Assembly (NCBI GenBank): GCA_030632095.1
Contig: DAOVJU010000227.1
Coordinates: 1-6,089 of the forward strand
Length of the DNA: 6,089 nucleotides
Direction of reading: 5' to 3'
From: Chlorobiota bacterium
GTDB taxonomy: Bacteria > Bacteroidota > Bacteroidia > Bacteroidales > B39-G9
The notes beneath the pieces are model-generated. The model was not told the DNA's origin, searched no databases, and saw only the letters and a program-made list of their open reading frames with translations. A program made the translations under genes and the position numbers. Below are positions 1-5,966 of the stretch, one piece after another (positions within the stretch are counted from its first letter, which is position 1; every line of letters starts with the position of its first letter).

Positions 1-173
1 AATACAACCGCTGAAAAATAAGCTGTTCCATAAGAGAATGCTGTCATCCATGGTCCAATGTTACCTCCACCCAGAAAAAAGTCAGAAAATGATTTTGTTT
101 TACGCATTCCAATAATGCCAACAATGATTATCATTAGGGCATATAAGGCTAATACTATTGTTTTTACTAACAT
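1..173 (-). CDS. Sodium:solute symporter (SSS family), N-terminal part, cut by window edge
   Basis: Reading the minus strand from the ATG at 173-171 gives 57 complete codons with no stop before the window edge. The peptide opens with a hydrophobic helix (about residues 4-22, VKTIVLALYALMIIIVGIIG), followed by a short basic turn (MRKTKSFSD) and then FFLGGGNIGPWMTAFSYGTA. This layout, TM1 then an FFLGG...GPW.TA.S segment entering TM2, is the characteristic N-terminus of SSS-family cation symporters (PutP/SglT-like), inner-membrane proteins that couple Na+ entry to uptake of sugars, amino acids, carboxylates or similar solutes. The substrate cannot be told from this fragment, and roughly 90% of the protein lies outside the window. 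No Shine-Dalgarno precedes the ATG, and I found no clean TAnnTTTG promoter box upstream. The gene reads away from everything else in the window. Confidence 0.85.
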   Translation of the reverse strand, partial: MLVKTIVLALYALMIIIVGIIGMRKTKSFSDFFLGGGNIGPWMTAFSYGTAYFSAVV

Positions 174-310
174 GTTTCAATGATTTTAAAATTTTTAATA
201 GCAGATTTTAGGTTCATTCTTTATTAATTGATTTTTGTAATTTACTTACTATGCTAATGAAGATACATGTTATTTATTGCAATTTTCAAAATTTAGTAAC
301 TTCAGGGCTG

Positions 311-480
311 ATTAATTAAAGATGCTAATTAGTCTGTCTCTAAAGTCAAGTGTTTGGTTCAGAAAGTTCGCTATCAAGGCTTGCGAAATCTTGAAAATCA
401 AGAAGTTTACTTTTGTAAATGACTGTTTTCAAGATGAGCGTAACGAAGATAGCGGACTTTATGGACAAACATTAATTAAA
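311..480. repeat. 10-bp direct repeat ATTAATTAAA flanking the inverted repeat
   Basis: ATTAATTAAA occurs exactly at 311-320 and again at 471-480, bracketing a 150-bp segment that contains the inverted repeat. The right copy abuts the stop codon of the downstream gene. This is the arrangement expected of a target-site duplication. However, the motif is pure A/T and self-complementary in part, so chance is a real alternative, and the inverted repeat is not centred between the two copies (about 40 extra bases on the left). Confidence 0.35.
351..471. repeat. Long imperfect inverted repeat (hairpin-forming, about 121 bp)
   Basis: The two halves fold on each other around a TTTT loop at 411-414. 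From the outside in, TGTTTG (351-356) pairs with CAAACA (466-471). AAAGTTCGCTATC (363-375) pairs with GATAGCGGACTTT (448-460), with one G-T wobble. A 12-nt unpaired stretch on each side follows. ATCTTGAAAA (388-397) then pairs perfectly with TTTTCAAGAT (426-435), and GTTTAC (405-410) pairs with GTAAAT (415-420), with one wobble. Equal spacing of the internal loop on both arms argues that this is one element and not a set of chance matches. It begins about 10 nt past the stop codon of the pRiA4b ORF-3 gene. It could be a MITE-like element or relic, a structured RNA, or a terminator or mRNA-end structure; there is no long U-run on either strand, which disfavours a simple intrinsic terminator. 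Confidence 0.65.
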
Positions 481-1698
481 CTAGATAAGCCTGCAATTTA
501 TTTCTTCCATATTAAATTCTTCAGGATCAAAATCATCACCTAACCAATCTATCCATTCGTTATATTCCTTATTTTCTTTATCCTGTATGATTTGTAGCAT
601 ATCCTGGTATCGCCAAACACCACCTACATCTTCGGGCGGACAGTTTCTTTTCCCTTTTATACAAAACGGATATTTTTGATTTTTATCATAAGGCAAAATC
701 TTTTCAATAAGGACCGTATGTTCCCAATCATCACCAAAATCATAACGATATATAAATTTTGAACCTTCTTCAAGATATAAATCACTTAGATAAGCTTCTC
801 TTGAATCAACATCTTGCATTTCAAAATCACCATCCGGAACAGCGTAGTTTAATCCGTCAATATCAAAATCATATAAATGATATCCTTCCCAACCCATTGT
901 GTCTATCAAGATTTCATTTAATTCATCAAGTGTAATTTCATCACTTATAAGCAGTCTTCGCCATATTGGAGGCCTTATTCCTTTTAATGTAACTTTTACC
1001 TGGTAACAATTCTTTTTAGTTTTTCTTTTAGATACCCTTCTTTTTTTATCAGGTGTTTTTACTAACTTCATTACGGGTTTTTTATTTGCTGTAATATCAA
1101 AGCATTGTACAACACTATTAATTAATCCATGCATTATTGCAATTTCTTCTGTTTTAAAAGAATACTGAGAATCATGTAACTCCTGGGTACAGTAATCAAG
1201 CAAAACTATTTGCTCATTCCTTTTTTCGCCCTTGATTATTGTATCCATTAATCCTTCGAGATTATTAGACTTTATAAATTCAATTAATTTATCCGGATTT
1301 TGAAAATCGGCATTACCTATTACAGCATTTATAGCATTCATTTTTTCCAGAATATTTTCGTCATCAGGATCAAACCCTAAAGCATTAATTATTTCATTAG
1401 ATATATTTTCCGTTTCTGATATAACAAAATCAATGATCTCTTCTTTTATTTCCGGCATTTTTACACCTTCAAAATTAAATGATAACCAGCATATATACAC
1501 TAATTCAATAACCTCCTGAAGAACTTGATCATTTAAACCCTCAGAATCATTAACAGCCATTATATAAGTTATGATATAAGGCTGCTCATTGAATAGTTTT
1601 TTTATTTCATTATTGTATTTTTTATCAGTATTCAGAGTATTAAAAAAGTCAATTGCTTTTTGCAAACTCTCCTCTTGTACTATTACTTCATTTCTCAC
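481..1698 (-). CDS. Plasmid pRiA4b ORF-3 family protein with unrecognised N-terminal half
   Basis: This is a 405-residue protein, probably cytoplasmic (no signal peptide or membrane helix seen). Residues about 231-400 form a pRiA4b ORF-3 domain (PF07929, also met as the IS1096 passenger TnpR-like domain). The landmarks are YQVKVTLKGIRPPIWRRLL (232-250), a GWEGYHLYDFDI segment (269-280), YRYDFGDDWEHTVLIE (317-332), CPPEDVGG (353-360) and YNEWIDWLGDDFDPEEFN (379-396). The molecular role of this domain is not established. Residues 1-205 are acidic, mainly helical and not recognised. A strongly basic linker (KTPDKKRRVSKRKTKK, 214-229) joins the two halves and might contact nucleic acid (inference). 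The start is a GTG at 1698: the frame is closed upstream by a TAA at 1714-1716 and the next in-frame Met is residue 47. No Shine-Dalgarno or clear promoter was found. An 85-bp gap separates it from the synthetase gene, which reads the same way, so co-transcription is possible. Confidence 0.85.
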   Translation of the reverse strand: MRNEVIVQEESLQKAIDFFNTLNTDKKYNNEIKKLFNEQPYIITYIMAVNDSEGLNDQVLQEVIELVYICWLSFNFEGVKMPEIKEEIIDFVISETENISNEIINALGFDPDDENILEKMNAINAVIGNADFQNPDKLIEFIKSNNLEGLMDTIIKGEKRNEQIVLLDYCTQELHDSQYSFKTEEIAIMHGLINSVVQCFDITANKKPVMKLVKTPDKKRRVSKRKTKKNCYQVKVTLKGIRPPIWRRLLISDEITLDELNEILIDTMGWEGYHLYDFDIDGLNYAVPDGDFEMQDVDSREAYLSDLYLEEGSKFIYRYDFGDDWEHTVLIEKILPYDKNQKYPFCIKGKRNCPPEDVGGVWRYQDMLQIIQDKENKEYNEWIDWLGDDFDPEEFNMEEINCRLI

Positions 1699-1782
1699 AC
1701 GAAAATATTTTAGTTAAGTTAATATGTTTTGTTGTAACCGTTCATGCTTTTAAATTATTATACTATAAATGGTTATATTGTT

Positions 1783-3840
1783 TTATTTTTCAATTCTAAT
1801 CCTTGCATCAACAGCCACTACATTTTTTTTATTACCCAGTAAAGGATTCAAATCCATTTCAAAAATCTCCGGTGCAACATTTACCAATACAGAGAGCCGT
1901 ACGATAGTTTCAATAAATTTTTCTTCATTCACTCCTTCTTGTCCCCTGGCTCCTTTTATAATTCCATAACCATTTAAATCTTTCACCATTTTACTTGCTT
2001 CTTCCTTAGTTAGTGGTGCTAATCCATAACTAACATCTTTTAAGACTTCAATAAAGATCCCTCCAAGTCCACATAAAACCATATGGCCGAATTTAGGTTC
2101 CAGTTTTGCACCGGCAAAAAGTTCTGTTCCCGAGAGCATAGGCTGTATCAATATGGAAGTTGTTTCTTTAATTTTCATCATTCTGTTGAATTCTTTTGCA
2201 ACCTCTTCCTTACTTATAACATTAAGAACAACACCACCTACATCAGATTTATGTACCGGGCCAACTACTTTCATTACCACCGGAAATCCTAATTCACCAG
2301 CTTTTTTAATTGCTTCCAATTCAGAAATCACAATTGCTTCACCGGCTCTGTTTATACCTGCTGCGTCTAATAATTCTTGTACTTTATCAGGTTGCAGGTA
2401 ACCATTTCCGGATTCTTCAATAATTTTTCTAATTTTCCGGCTGTTTATTTCAGGTAATTCTATTTTTTCCGGCAAAGGTTTGGCTGTATTATAAATTTTT
2501 GCCAATGAATTTCCAAGTATAACTTCATCCGGAAAATTTATTCTTCCTTTTGCAAGAAAATGCTCTATTTCCTTTTTAACATTCACTATTGAAGGCAATA
2601 CAGGAAAGATTGGTTTTTTACAGGTTTTCATTTTTTCATCAAGTATATCATATACTTCATACACTTCAAACAAACCAGGGCTTCCAAATATTACAATCAT
2701 TGCATCAATACTATCAAATTTCTGATCACAATAATCAATAATAGTTCCTAATTGTTCGGCAGTTCCCGTTGCAAGAAAATCAATAGGATTTGCCACTGAT
2801 GATCCGGGATATAAATGTTCTAATAACTCCCCAGCAGTTTTTCCATCAATATGCGGGATTTCTAATCCACCATTTGACAAAGCATCAGTAAGCATTACAG
2901 CAGGCCCGCCTGCATGAGTAATAACCGCTATGTTTTTTCCCTTTATTTCCTTGTGCATGAAAATGCCGGCAACTGTTGTTAGTTCTTCCCGGCTGTTACA
3001 ACGCACTATTCCTGCTTTCTTGAACAAAGCATCAACAGCCGTATCCGGGCTTGCCAAAGCTCCGGTATGTGATGAAGCTGCCCTGCTTCCTGCTTCAGAA
3101 CTTCCGGCTTTAATTGCGGCAATTCTACACCCTTTCCTAATTAACGATGAAGTATGTTTTAAAAGCATTTCAGGTTTATCAATGTTTTCAATATACAGTA
3201 ATTTGACCCTGGAACTTTTCTCAGGATCAAAATTTTCATCCATATGCTTTAAAACTTCCTCTACCCCCATTTGCGCACTATTTCCCACTGAATAAACACT
3301 TGAAAATGTCAATCCGTTAGGTATTCCAGCCTCCATTATAAAAACAGCCGTAGCACCGGAACCGGAAATAAAATCACAGCCTTGTGAGTCCAATTTTGGA
3401 ATAGGTGTCGTAAAAACACCACTGTAATTTTGATTTAATACACCAATACAATTCGGCCCAATTAAACTTCCATTTACACGATTAATAATTTCAACAATTT
3501 GTCCTTCAAGCTTTGCACCTTCTTCATTTTCTTCACTAAATCCTGCTGATAAGATAATAAATGCCCTTGTTTGCTTCTCACGTGTAAGTATTTCAATTGT
3601 TTGCGGACAAAATTTTGCTGCAATTGCAAGAATCGCTAAATCTACATGCGGTAGGTCCTTAGTGTCATTAAAACTTTTAATCCCTTGAACTTCATCTTCT
3701 TTCAGGTTAGTTACATATAAGTTACCCTTAAAATTACCATCAATAATATTCTTCAAAACCTTTCCGCCAGGTTTCATAATATTATTTGATCCGCCAATAA
3801 CAACAATGCTGCGGGGATTAATCATTTGTTCGTTTATCAT
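1783..3840 (-). CDS. Acetate--CoA ligase (ADP-forming) family protein, fused alpha-beta NDP-forming acyl-CoA synthetase
   Basis: This 685-residue cytoplasmic enzyme is predicted to interconvert acyl-CoA + ADP + Pi with free acid + ATP + CoA, the substrate-level phosphorylation step used by anaerobes and archaea. Its domains follow the single-chain order. A CoA-binding Rossmann domain covers about residues 8-130 (SIVVIGGSNN near the start, GPNCIGVLN at 128-136). Two succinyl-CoA-ligase-like flavodoxin domains cover about 150-440, and an ATP-grasp_5 domain about 465-683. The active-site phosphohistidine is H258 in SSHTGALASPD, and the second phosphate-relay histidine is H530 in KVVGPVHKSDVGG. 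Length is normal for the fused form (about 680-710). The acyl substrate (acetyl, branched, aryl) cannot be read from sequence. Met1 gives MINEQMINPRS; Met6 is an equally plausible start because the family consensus begins near INPRS. The gene diverges from hydE across 112 bp, which suggests linked expression in fermentation but does not prove it. Confidence 0.9.
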   Translation of the reverse strand: MINEQMINPRSIVVIGGSNNIMKPGGKVLKNIIDGNFKGNLYVTNLKEDEVQGIKSFNDTKDLPHVDLAILAIAAKFCPQTIEILTREKQTRAFIILSAGFSEENEEGAKLEGQIVEIINRVNGSLIGPNCIGVLNQNYSGVFTTPIPKLDSQGCDFISGSGATAVFIMEAGIPNGLTFSSVYSVGNSAQMGVEEVLKHMDENFDPEKSSRVKLLYIENIDKPEMLLKHTSSLIRKGCRIAAIKAGSSEAGSRAASSHTGALASPDTAVDALFKKAGIVRCNSREELTTVAGIFMHKEIKGKNIAVITHAGGPAVMLTDALSNGGLEIPHIDGKTAGELLEHLYPGSSVANPIDFLATGTAEQLGTIIDYCDQKFDSIDAMIVIFGSPGLFEVYEVYDILDEKMKTCKKPIFPVLPSIVNVKKEIEHFLAKGRINFPDEVILGNSLAKIYNTAKPLPEKIELPEINSRKIRKIIEESGNGYLQPDKVQELLDAAGINRAGEAIVISELEAIKKAGELGFPVVMKVVGPVHKSDVGGVVLNVISKEEVAKEFNRMMKIKETTSILIQPMLSGTELFAGAKLEPKFGHMVLCGLGGIFIEVLKDVSYGLAPLTKEEASKMVKDLNGYGIIKGARGQEGVNEEKFIETIVRLSVLVNVAPEIFEMDLNPLLGNKKNVVAVDARIRIEK

Positions 3841-3872
3841 AATAATAGATTTTTAATCATCTGAATTAGTCA

Positions 3873-3880
3873 CAAATATA
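3873..3880 (-). promoter_or_regulatory. Candidate -7 box for the acyl-CoA synthetase gene
   Basis: On the minus strand this reads TATATTTG, an exact match to the Bacteroidota sigma-factor -7 consensus TAnnTTTG. It lies 32 bp upstream of the Met1 codon, giving a leader of roughly 25 nt. A -33 TTG is not present at the usual distance; TTTA sits 21 nt upstream instead, so the match is half-complete. Confidence 0.4.
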
Positions 3881-3907
3881 CTAAATGAAAAATGTACATT
3901 CTAAATA

Positions 3908-3923
3908 TAAGTTTGTAATTTTG
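3908..3923 (+). promoter_or_regulatory. Two abutting candidate -7 boxes for hydE
   Basis: TAAGTTTG (3908-3915) and TAATTTTG (3916-3923) both match TAnnTTTG and sit 29-45 bp before the hydE ATG. No TTTG/TTG -33 element is seen at 19-21 nt upstream of either. Two consecutive matches in AT-rich DNA can arise by chance, but the position in a divergent intergenic region is right for a promoter. Confidence 0.35.
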
Positions 3924-3952
3924 AATTCCTGTTTACATATAGATTATAACTA

Positions 3953-5059
3953 ATGCAGATAGTAAAAACAGTTGAAGAAATTCTGAAACAGAAAGATCTT
4001 TCTAAGGATGATATTATACAATTACTTCAAACTGATAAAACCGAAAGAAACCTTATTTATAACCGTTCGGCTAATATTAAAGAACAATATGTCGGGAAAA
4101 AAGCCTATTATCGTGGTTTAATTGAATTTTCAAATATCTGTAATAAAAATTGTTATTATTGCGGTATCCGTGCGGGAAATAAAAACCAGGTGCGTTATAA
4201 TCTAAGTGATGTAGATATTATAAATGCTGCTAAATTTGCTTATGAAAATAAATATGGTTCAATAGTTTTACAATCAGGTGAAAGAGAAGATAAAAAGTTT
4301 ATAAACCGTGTTGATAATTTGCTGAAAAAAATAAAGCAATTATCAAATAACGAGTTGGGTATAACAATCTCGCTGGGAGAGCAAACTGAAGAAACTTATC
4401 GCCGTTGGTTTGAAAGTGGCGCCCACCGGTATTTACTTCGTATTGAATCTTCAACCAAAGAATTGTTTGAAAAAATTCATCCTGCAAATAAAAAGCACTC
4501 TTTTGAACGAAGACTTGAATGCCTTCATTTACTTCAAAAAACTGGCTACCAAACCGGAACAGGAGTTATGATTGGGCTTCCATTCCAGGATTATGGACAT
4601 TTGGCTGATGATCTTTTGTTTTTTAAAGATTTTGACATTGACATGGTTGGCATGGGCCCTTATATTGAACACAAAGAAACTCCATTATATCAATACCACA
4701 ATACTTTACTGCCTTTAGAAGAGCGTTTTAATCTTAGCCTAAAGATGATTGCAATACTCCGTATAATAATGAAAGATATTAATATTGCATCTGCTACAGC
4801 TTTACAAACAATTGACCCGGCCGGACGTGAAAAAGCAATTAAAATTGGAGCCAATGTTATCATGCCGAATATTACCCCTACAATTCACAGAACTAATTAT
4901 CAGCTTTACGAAAACAAACCATGTATTGATGAAGGTGCTAACGATTGCAGCAATTGCATGGAAGCCAGAATTCATTTAGCCGGTGATGAAGTTGGATTTG
5001 GCGAATGGGGTGATTCGAAGCATTATTATAAAAGACAAAATATAAAAGTTAAGGACTAA
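3953..5059 (+). CDS. hydE: [FeFe] hydrogenase H-cluster radical SAM maturase HydE
   Basis: This 368-residue cytoplasmic radical-SAM enzyme works with HydG and HydF to build the 2Fe subcluster of [FeFe] hydrogenase. The SAM [4Fe-4S] motif is CNKNCYYC (C63, C67, C70), in the CxxxCxxC spacing with the HydE-typical continuation GIRAGN. Other family landmarks are LQSGE (106-110), YLLRIESS (160-167), TGTGVMIGLPFQ (201-212), GMGPYIEHKETPL (233-245), and TALQTIDPAGRE followed by GANVIMPNITP (282-309). C324-x7-C332-x2-C335 matches the accessory C-terminal cluster ligands known from Thermotoga maritima HydE (C311, C319, C322), which some HydE proteins lack. The ATG at 3953 follows an A/T-rich leader without Shine-Dalgarno. 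hydF, hydG and hydrogenase genes are not in the window. The related PylB/HmdB/BioB groups are the alternatives; the GIRAGN, GPYIEH and three-cysteine C-terminal features favour HydE. The 3' end overlaps the convergent toxin gene by 4 bp. Confidence 0.92.
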   Translation: MQIVKTVEEILKQKDLSKDDIIQLLQTDKTERNLIYNRSANIKEQYVGKKAYYRGLIEFSNICNKNCYYCGIRAGNKNQVRYNLSDVDIINAAKFAYENKYGSIVLQSGEREDKKFINRVDNLLKKIKQLSNNELGITISLGEQTEETYRRWFESGAHRYLLRIESSTKELFEKIHPANKKHSFERRLECLHLLQKTGYQTGTGVMIGLPFQDYGHLADDLLFFKDFDIDMVGMGPYIEHKETPLYQYHNTLLPLEERFNLSLKMIAILRIIMKDINIASATALQTIDPAGREKAIKIGANVIMPNITPTIHRTNYQLYENKPCIDEGANDCSNCMEARIHLAGDEVGFGEWGDSKHYYKRQNIKVKD

Positions 5060-5439
5060 CCGGTTATATATAAAAACTTATTATTAATATTCTTTATCAT
5101 CTTTTTGTCTAATGTCCATACTGAATAATTACCTTCAATAGCTGATTTAATAATAATAGCATCCATTAGACCAATGCCTAAATTATAATAATTGTTATTA
5201 TTAGCAAATTCAGAAGCTTTAAGCATTGTATTTGATCCAAATTCAATCTTTGGCAATACACTCCAGTAAGACAAAATCTTTTCTTTATCTTTTTTATGCC
5301 TAACACCATATATTAATTCAGAAAATATGGGTTCAATTGTTATGACCATTTTACTTTTTAGCAAGGGTACTATTTCTTCAACAAATTGAATATTCTGCTT
5401 AAAGAATTCAATCCAAACAGATGTATCAATAAGAATCAT
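5056..5439 (-). CDS. vapC: PIN-domain ribonuclease toxin, VapC-like
   Basis: This 127-residue protein is a full-length single PIN domain. The four acidic metal-binding residues expected of VapC toxins are all present: D5 in LIDTSVWIEF, E41 in FSELIYG, D93 in LMDAIII and D111 in WTLDKK. The nuclease is therefore predicted to be active, and VapC proteins cleave tRNA or rRNA sites in the cell when freed from the antitoxin; the target here is unknown. The start codon overlaps the antitoxin stop in an ATGA arrangement (5436-5439), implying translational coupling with antitoxin first. The gene ends in a TAG that overlaps the convergent hydE stop, so no terminator separates the two. The symbol is used in the generic family sense. 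Confidence 0.9.
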   Translation of the reverse strand: MILIDTSVWIEFFKQNIQFVEEIVPLLKSKMVITIEPIFSELIYGVRHKKDKEKILSYWSVLPKIEFGSNTMLKASEFANNNNYYNLGIGLMDAIIIKSAIEGNYSVWTLDKKMIKNINNKFLYITG

Positions 5440-5651
5440 ATTTTATTATTTAATTTCCTAACTCCTTCTGCAGTAAAACCCTCTTTAAAATTTACAGGCT
5501 CTGTTGATAGTTCTTTGTTTAGCATTTCTATACGCTTAACATATAACCAATCATTTAAAGCTTTTACTAAACTATCGGTGATATTCTTTCCTTTTGTAAA
5601 TTTCTGAATATCATTAATAATCTCATCTGGTATAATTGCTGTAACCTTCAT
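5436..5651 (-). CDS. vapB: VapB-like antitoxin (DUF2191-type, ribbon-helix-helix-like)
   Basis: This 71-residue antitoxin is encoded directly upstream of the PIN toxin and overlaps it by 4 bp. Residues 2-7 (KVTAII) suit the DNA-binding strand, and helices about 9-20 and 23-42 (DEIINDIQKFTK and NITDSLVKALNDWLYVKRI) give the compact dimeric DNA-binding fold. The tail (FKEGFTAEGVRKLNNK, 55-70) is the segment expected to wrap the toxin. The MKVTAIIPDE...GKNITDSL pattern is the one I know from DUF2191 antitoxins paired with PIN toxins in Bacteroidota. It should neutralise the toxin and repress its own promoter. The ATG at 5651 is preceded by an A/T-rich leader and not by a Shine-Dalgarno. The helical assignments are read by eye. 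Confidence 0.88.
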   Translation of the reverse strand: MKVTAIIPDEIINDIQKFTKGKNITDSLVKALNDWLYVKRIEMLNKELSTEPVNFKEGFTAEGVRKLNNKI

Positions 5652-5668
5652 TGTGATGCGAATTATAA

Positions 5669-5701
5669 ATACGATACAAATATACGATATTTAATTCGTA
5701 T
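5669..5701. promoter_or_regulatory. Candidate antitoxin operator: repeated ATACGAT half-sites over the promoter
   Basis: ATACGAT occurs at 5669-5675 and again at 5682-5688 (13-bp step). The inverse TCGTAT lies at 5696-5701 and forms an inverted pair with the second copy (ATACGA, 8-bp spacer, TCGTAT). The sites flank or overlap the -7 box and the expected transcription start, where a ribbon-helix-helix antitoxin would repress its own operon. The sequence shows the repeats; the binding is inferred. Confidence 0.5.
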
Positions 5702-5707
5702 ATGCAA
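5677..5707 (-). promoter_or_regulatory. Promoter of the vapBC operon
   Basis: On the minus strand TTG (5707-5705) and TATATTTG (5684-5677) are separated by 20 nt, a good match to the Bacteroidota -33 TTTG/TTG and -7 TAnnTTTG pair. Transcription would begin near 5669-5671, leaving a leader of about 18-20 nt before the antitoxin ATG. This is the best promoter match in the window. Confidence 0.6.
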
Positions 5708-5781
5708 TATTCTTTTTACTATAAATAATGATAAAGACACTGAGTCCGTTTTGTTTCATATTATTGACACATTTTTACGCG

Positions 5782-5802
5782 ATGCCAAAGCAAGGCAGGC
5801 AT
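5782..5802. repeat. Small hairpin ATGCC...GGCAT
   Basis: ATGCC (5782-5786) and GGCAT (5798-5802) are complementary; an alternative inner pairing is TGCC (5783-5786) with GGCA (5794-5797). It is short and individually weak, but it is the first of four palindromes in 190 bp. Confidence 0.35.
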
Positions 5803-5825
5803 ATTCTACTTAAAACAATTAGGCA

Positions 5826-5840
5826 CGGATTACAAATCCG
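5826..5840. repeat. Perfect hairpin CGGATT-ACA-AATCCG, REP-like
   Basis: This is a 6-bp perfect stem with a 3-nt loop. The GGATTACAAATCCGCG core is a sequence I recall seeing as a recurring palindrome in Bacteroidota intergenic DNA, near REP-associated (IS200-like) transposases, but that recollection cannot be verified here. It lies directly at the 3' edge of the ORF6N relic and supplies that frame's stop codon. Confidence 0.5.
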
Positions 5841-5847
5841 CGTCAGT

Positions 5848-5901
5848 TAGGGCTACTCCATCTTCTGTAAAAGCATATGGCTCATAGCGTAAACCCCATA
5901 G
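5848..5901 (-). pseudogene. Relic of an ORF6N-domain (phage antirepressor-like) gene
   Basis: The minus strand encodes LWGLRYEPYAFTEDGVAL without interruption. This closely follows the conserved core of ORF6N-domain proteins (PF10543), which as I recall it reads roughly WGGLRYxPYAFTEQGVAML. Here one Gly of WGG is missing, Q has become D, and AM has become AL. The frame is bounded by a TGA at 5905-5907 on its 5' side and a TAA at 5830-5832 on its 3' side, has no start codon, and the flanking residues do not continue the family. It is therefore a fragment of about 18 codons from a gene normally well over 100 codons long. Each end coincides with a hairpin (5826-5840 and 5899-5912), which suggests that palindromic elements removed or replaced the rest. 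The match is short, so chance is possible but unlikely. Confidence 0.5.
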
Positions 5902-5912
5902 CCGTCAGGCTA
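5899..5912. repeat. Perfect hairpin TAGCC-GTCA-GGCTA
   Basis: This 5-bp perfect stem with a 4-nt loop is followed at once by the palindrome TAAGCTTA (5911-5918). It marks the 5' border of the ORF6N relic. Confidence 0.45.
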
Positions 5913-5952
5913 AGCTTAACAATCTTGTAATCAGTACAATATAGGCGCACCA

Positions 5953-5966
5953 CACCCTTTCGGGTG
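5953..5966. repeat. Perfect hairpin CACCC-TTTC-GGGTG
   Basis: This GC-rich 5-bp stem has a TTTC loop in an otherwise AT-rich neighbourhood. No T-run follows on the plus strand, and on the minus strand it is followed by mixed sequence, so an intrinsic terminator is unlikely. Confidence 0.45.

Larger units (their letters stand above)
174..480. other. Intergenic region, no credible gene; carries a long inverted repeat
   Basis: This 307-bp gap lies upstream of the symporter and downstream of the pRiA4b ORF-3 gene, both on the minus strand. The left half (174-320) is plain AT-rich sequence and should contain the symporter leader, but I see no clear promoter box. The right half is dominated by the imperfect inverted repeat described separately. 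A 73-codon plus-strand reading frame at 322-543 is mostly a translation of that inverted repeat and then runs antisense into the neighbouring gene, so I do not call it. Confidence 0.6.

Noticed and set aside
322..543. 73-codon plus-strand reading frame
   Set aside because: It is a translation of the inverted repeat and then runs antisense through the 3' end of the pRiA4b ORF-3 gene; its sequence is low-complexity and shows no recognisable domain.
1736..1775. Possible stem TAACCGTT/AATGGTTA between the two minus-strand genes, considered as a terminator of the synthetase gene
   Set aside because: The loop is 25 nt, the minus-strand RNA has an A-C mismatch, and no U-run follows, so it is not a credible intrinsic terminator.
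2930..3295. 121-codon plus-strand reading frame
   Set aside because: It lies wholly inside and antisense to the acyl-CoA synthetase gene, whose conserved motifs (including the active-site histidine) are encoded on the opposite strand.
5056..5651. A new type of defence pair at the right side of hydE
   Set aside because: The PIN residues D5/E41/D93/D111 and the MKVTAIIPDE-type antitoxin identify an ordinary type II VapBC-like module.
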